Positions 63,931-64,000 of a stretch of 64,000 nt of DNA are shown piece by piece. The position numbers were made by a program, and so were the translations under genes. Numbering within the stretch: position 1 is the stretch's first letter; each line of letters begins with the position of its first letter. This DNA comes from an uncultured Spirochaetaceae bacterium (GTDB lineage Bacteria; Spirochaetota; Spirochaetia; Sphaerochaetales; Sphaerochaetaceae): contig CALXKU010000006.1 of the NCBI GenBank assembly GCA_944389025.1, positions 60,425 through 124,424 on the forward strand. The letters run 5' to 3'. A model generated the notes under the pieces. It made no database searches. It was given only the letters and a program-made list of their open reading frames with translations, and was not told the origin of the DNA.

Positions 63931-64000
63931 ATTACCGGACGATCTAAAGAACTAGAGTCGGAAAGAGGTGGAACAGGACGTGTTGGCGCAATAGAAACAA
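63901..64000 (+). CDS. Second tail-fibre C-terminal segment (cassette B), cut by window edge
   Basis: The frame is open from a TAG at 63898 to the window end and reads LRVGGETTRDITGRSKELESERGGTGRVGAIET. The RDITG comes from the second 15-bp repeat (63925-63939); what follows differs from cassette A but keeps the fibre-tip pattern with a Gly-rich G-x-x-G-A stretch. No convincing start codon with a ribosome-binding site is present. It is in the same orientation as cassette A. Confidence 0.65.
   Translation, partial: MRVGGETTRDITGRSKELESERGGTGRVGAIET
63925..63939 (+). repeat. 15-bp candidate crossover site, copy 2
   Basis: AGAGACATTACCGGA, in direct orientation to copy 1 and 1215 bp away, with one silent difference (ACC for ACT, both Thr). 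Confidence 0.7.

Noticed and set aside
62712..64000. Diversity-generating retroelement
   Set aside because: The tail-fibre ends suggest variation, but no reverse transcriptase, template repeat or A-biased differences are seen; the two segments differ throughout rather than at adenines.

Overview
The window reads as a chromosome segment of a spirochaete, most likely of the Sphaerochaeta/Treponema group. The evidence is an outsized GreA of 914 residues, the smc / rnhB / Pur-domain neighbourhood also known in Borrelia, the nusA-infB-rbfA-truB-ribF-rpsO-pnp cluster with spirochaete-like proteins, and a TamB/BamA pair at the left edge that implies an outer membrane. Base composition is moderate by eye, apart from one very AT-rich island. 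The genus assignment is an inference; no rRNA gene is present to settle it.

Layout. 1-8.8 kb: outer-membrane assembly (tamB 3' part, bamA) and mutS. 8.9-23.3 kb: one long rightward string of tightly packed genes for translation and RNA metabolism (rimP, nusA, infB, rbfA, truB, ribF, rpsO, pnp), then dut, lptF/lptG, tgt and murJ. 23.3-26.1 kb: greA on the minus strand with a terminator-like hairpin in its leader. 26.3-33.9 kb: rpe, dtd, recA, scpA, scpB, rluB, cmk, rpsA and a membrane-anchored repeat protein. 33.9-38.1 kb: a looser region with lipoproteins, a candidate small RNA, an AT-rich island without genes, a low-molecular-weight phosphatase and mazG. 38.1-49.2 kb: leftward genes rnpB, a C4 zinc-ribbon coiled-coil protein, rpoD, dnaG, a YkgJ-type protein, tRNA-Tyr, coaD, rplS, trmD, rimM, a KH protein, rpsP and ffh. 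49.2-60 kb: smc, rnhB, a PUR-domain protein, tRNA-Gly, fhs, a MATE transporter, a degenerate M29 peptidase homologue, coaX and an ABC-F ATPase.

60.06-64 kb is accessory DNA of phage origin. A leftward module encodes a holin-like membrane protein, a second membrane protein and a secreted coiled-coil/barrel-like protein. Divergent from it is a compact tyrosine recombinase. The recombinase stop codon overlaps a 15-bp sequence that begins a tail-fibre C-terminal segment with no start codon; a tail-fibre chaperone gene follows. A second copy of the 15-bp sequence (one mismatch) at 63925 opens a different tail-fibre segment running off the window. This looks like a shufflon-type tail-fibre variation cassette and is the most interesting system in the window.

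A second recurring pattern is in expression signals. At eight genes without a clear Shine-Dalgarno sequence (rpe, scpA, a lipoprotein, mazG, the LMW phosphatase, dnaG, a zinc-site protein, the M29 homologue) a -10-like hexamer ends 6 or 7 nt before the ATG, which predicts leaderless mRNAs. Other points of note: an Smc of 935 residues in which no canonical hinge domain is evident, a NusA ending in a C4 zinc ribbon, and a RibF with an eroded flavokinase domain.
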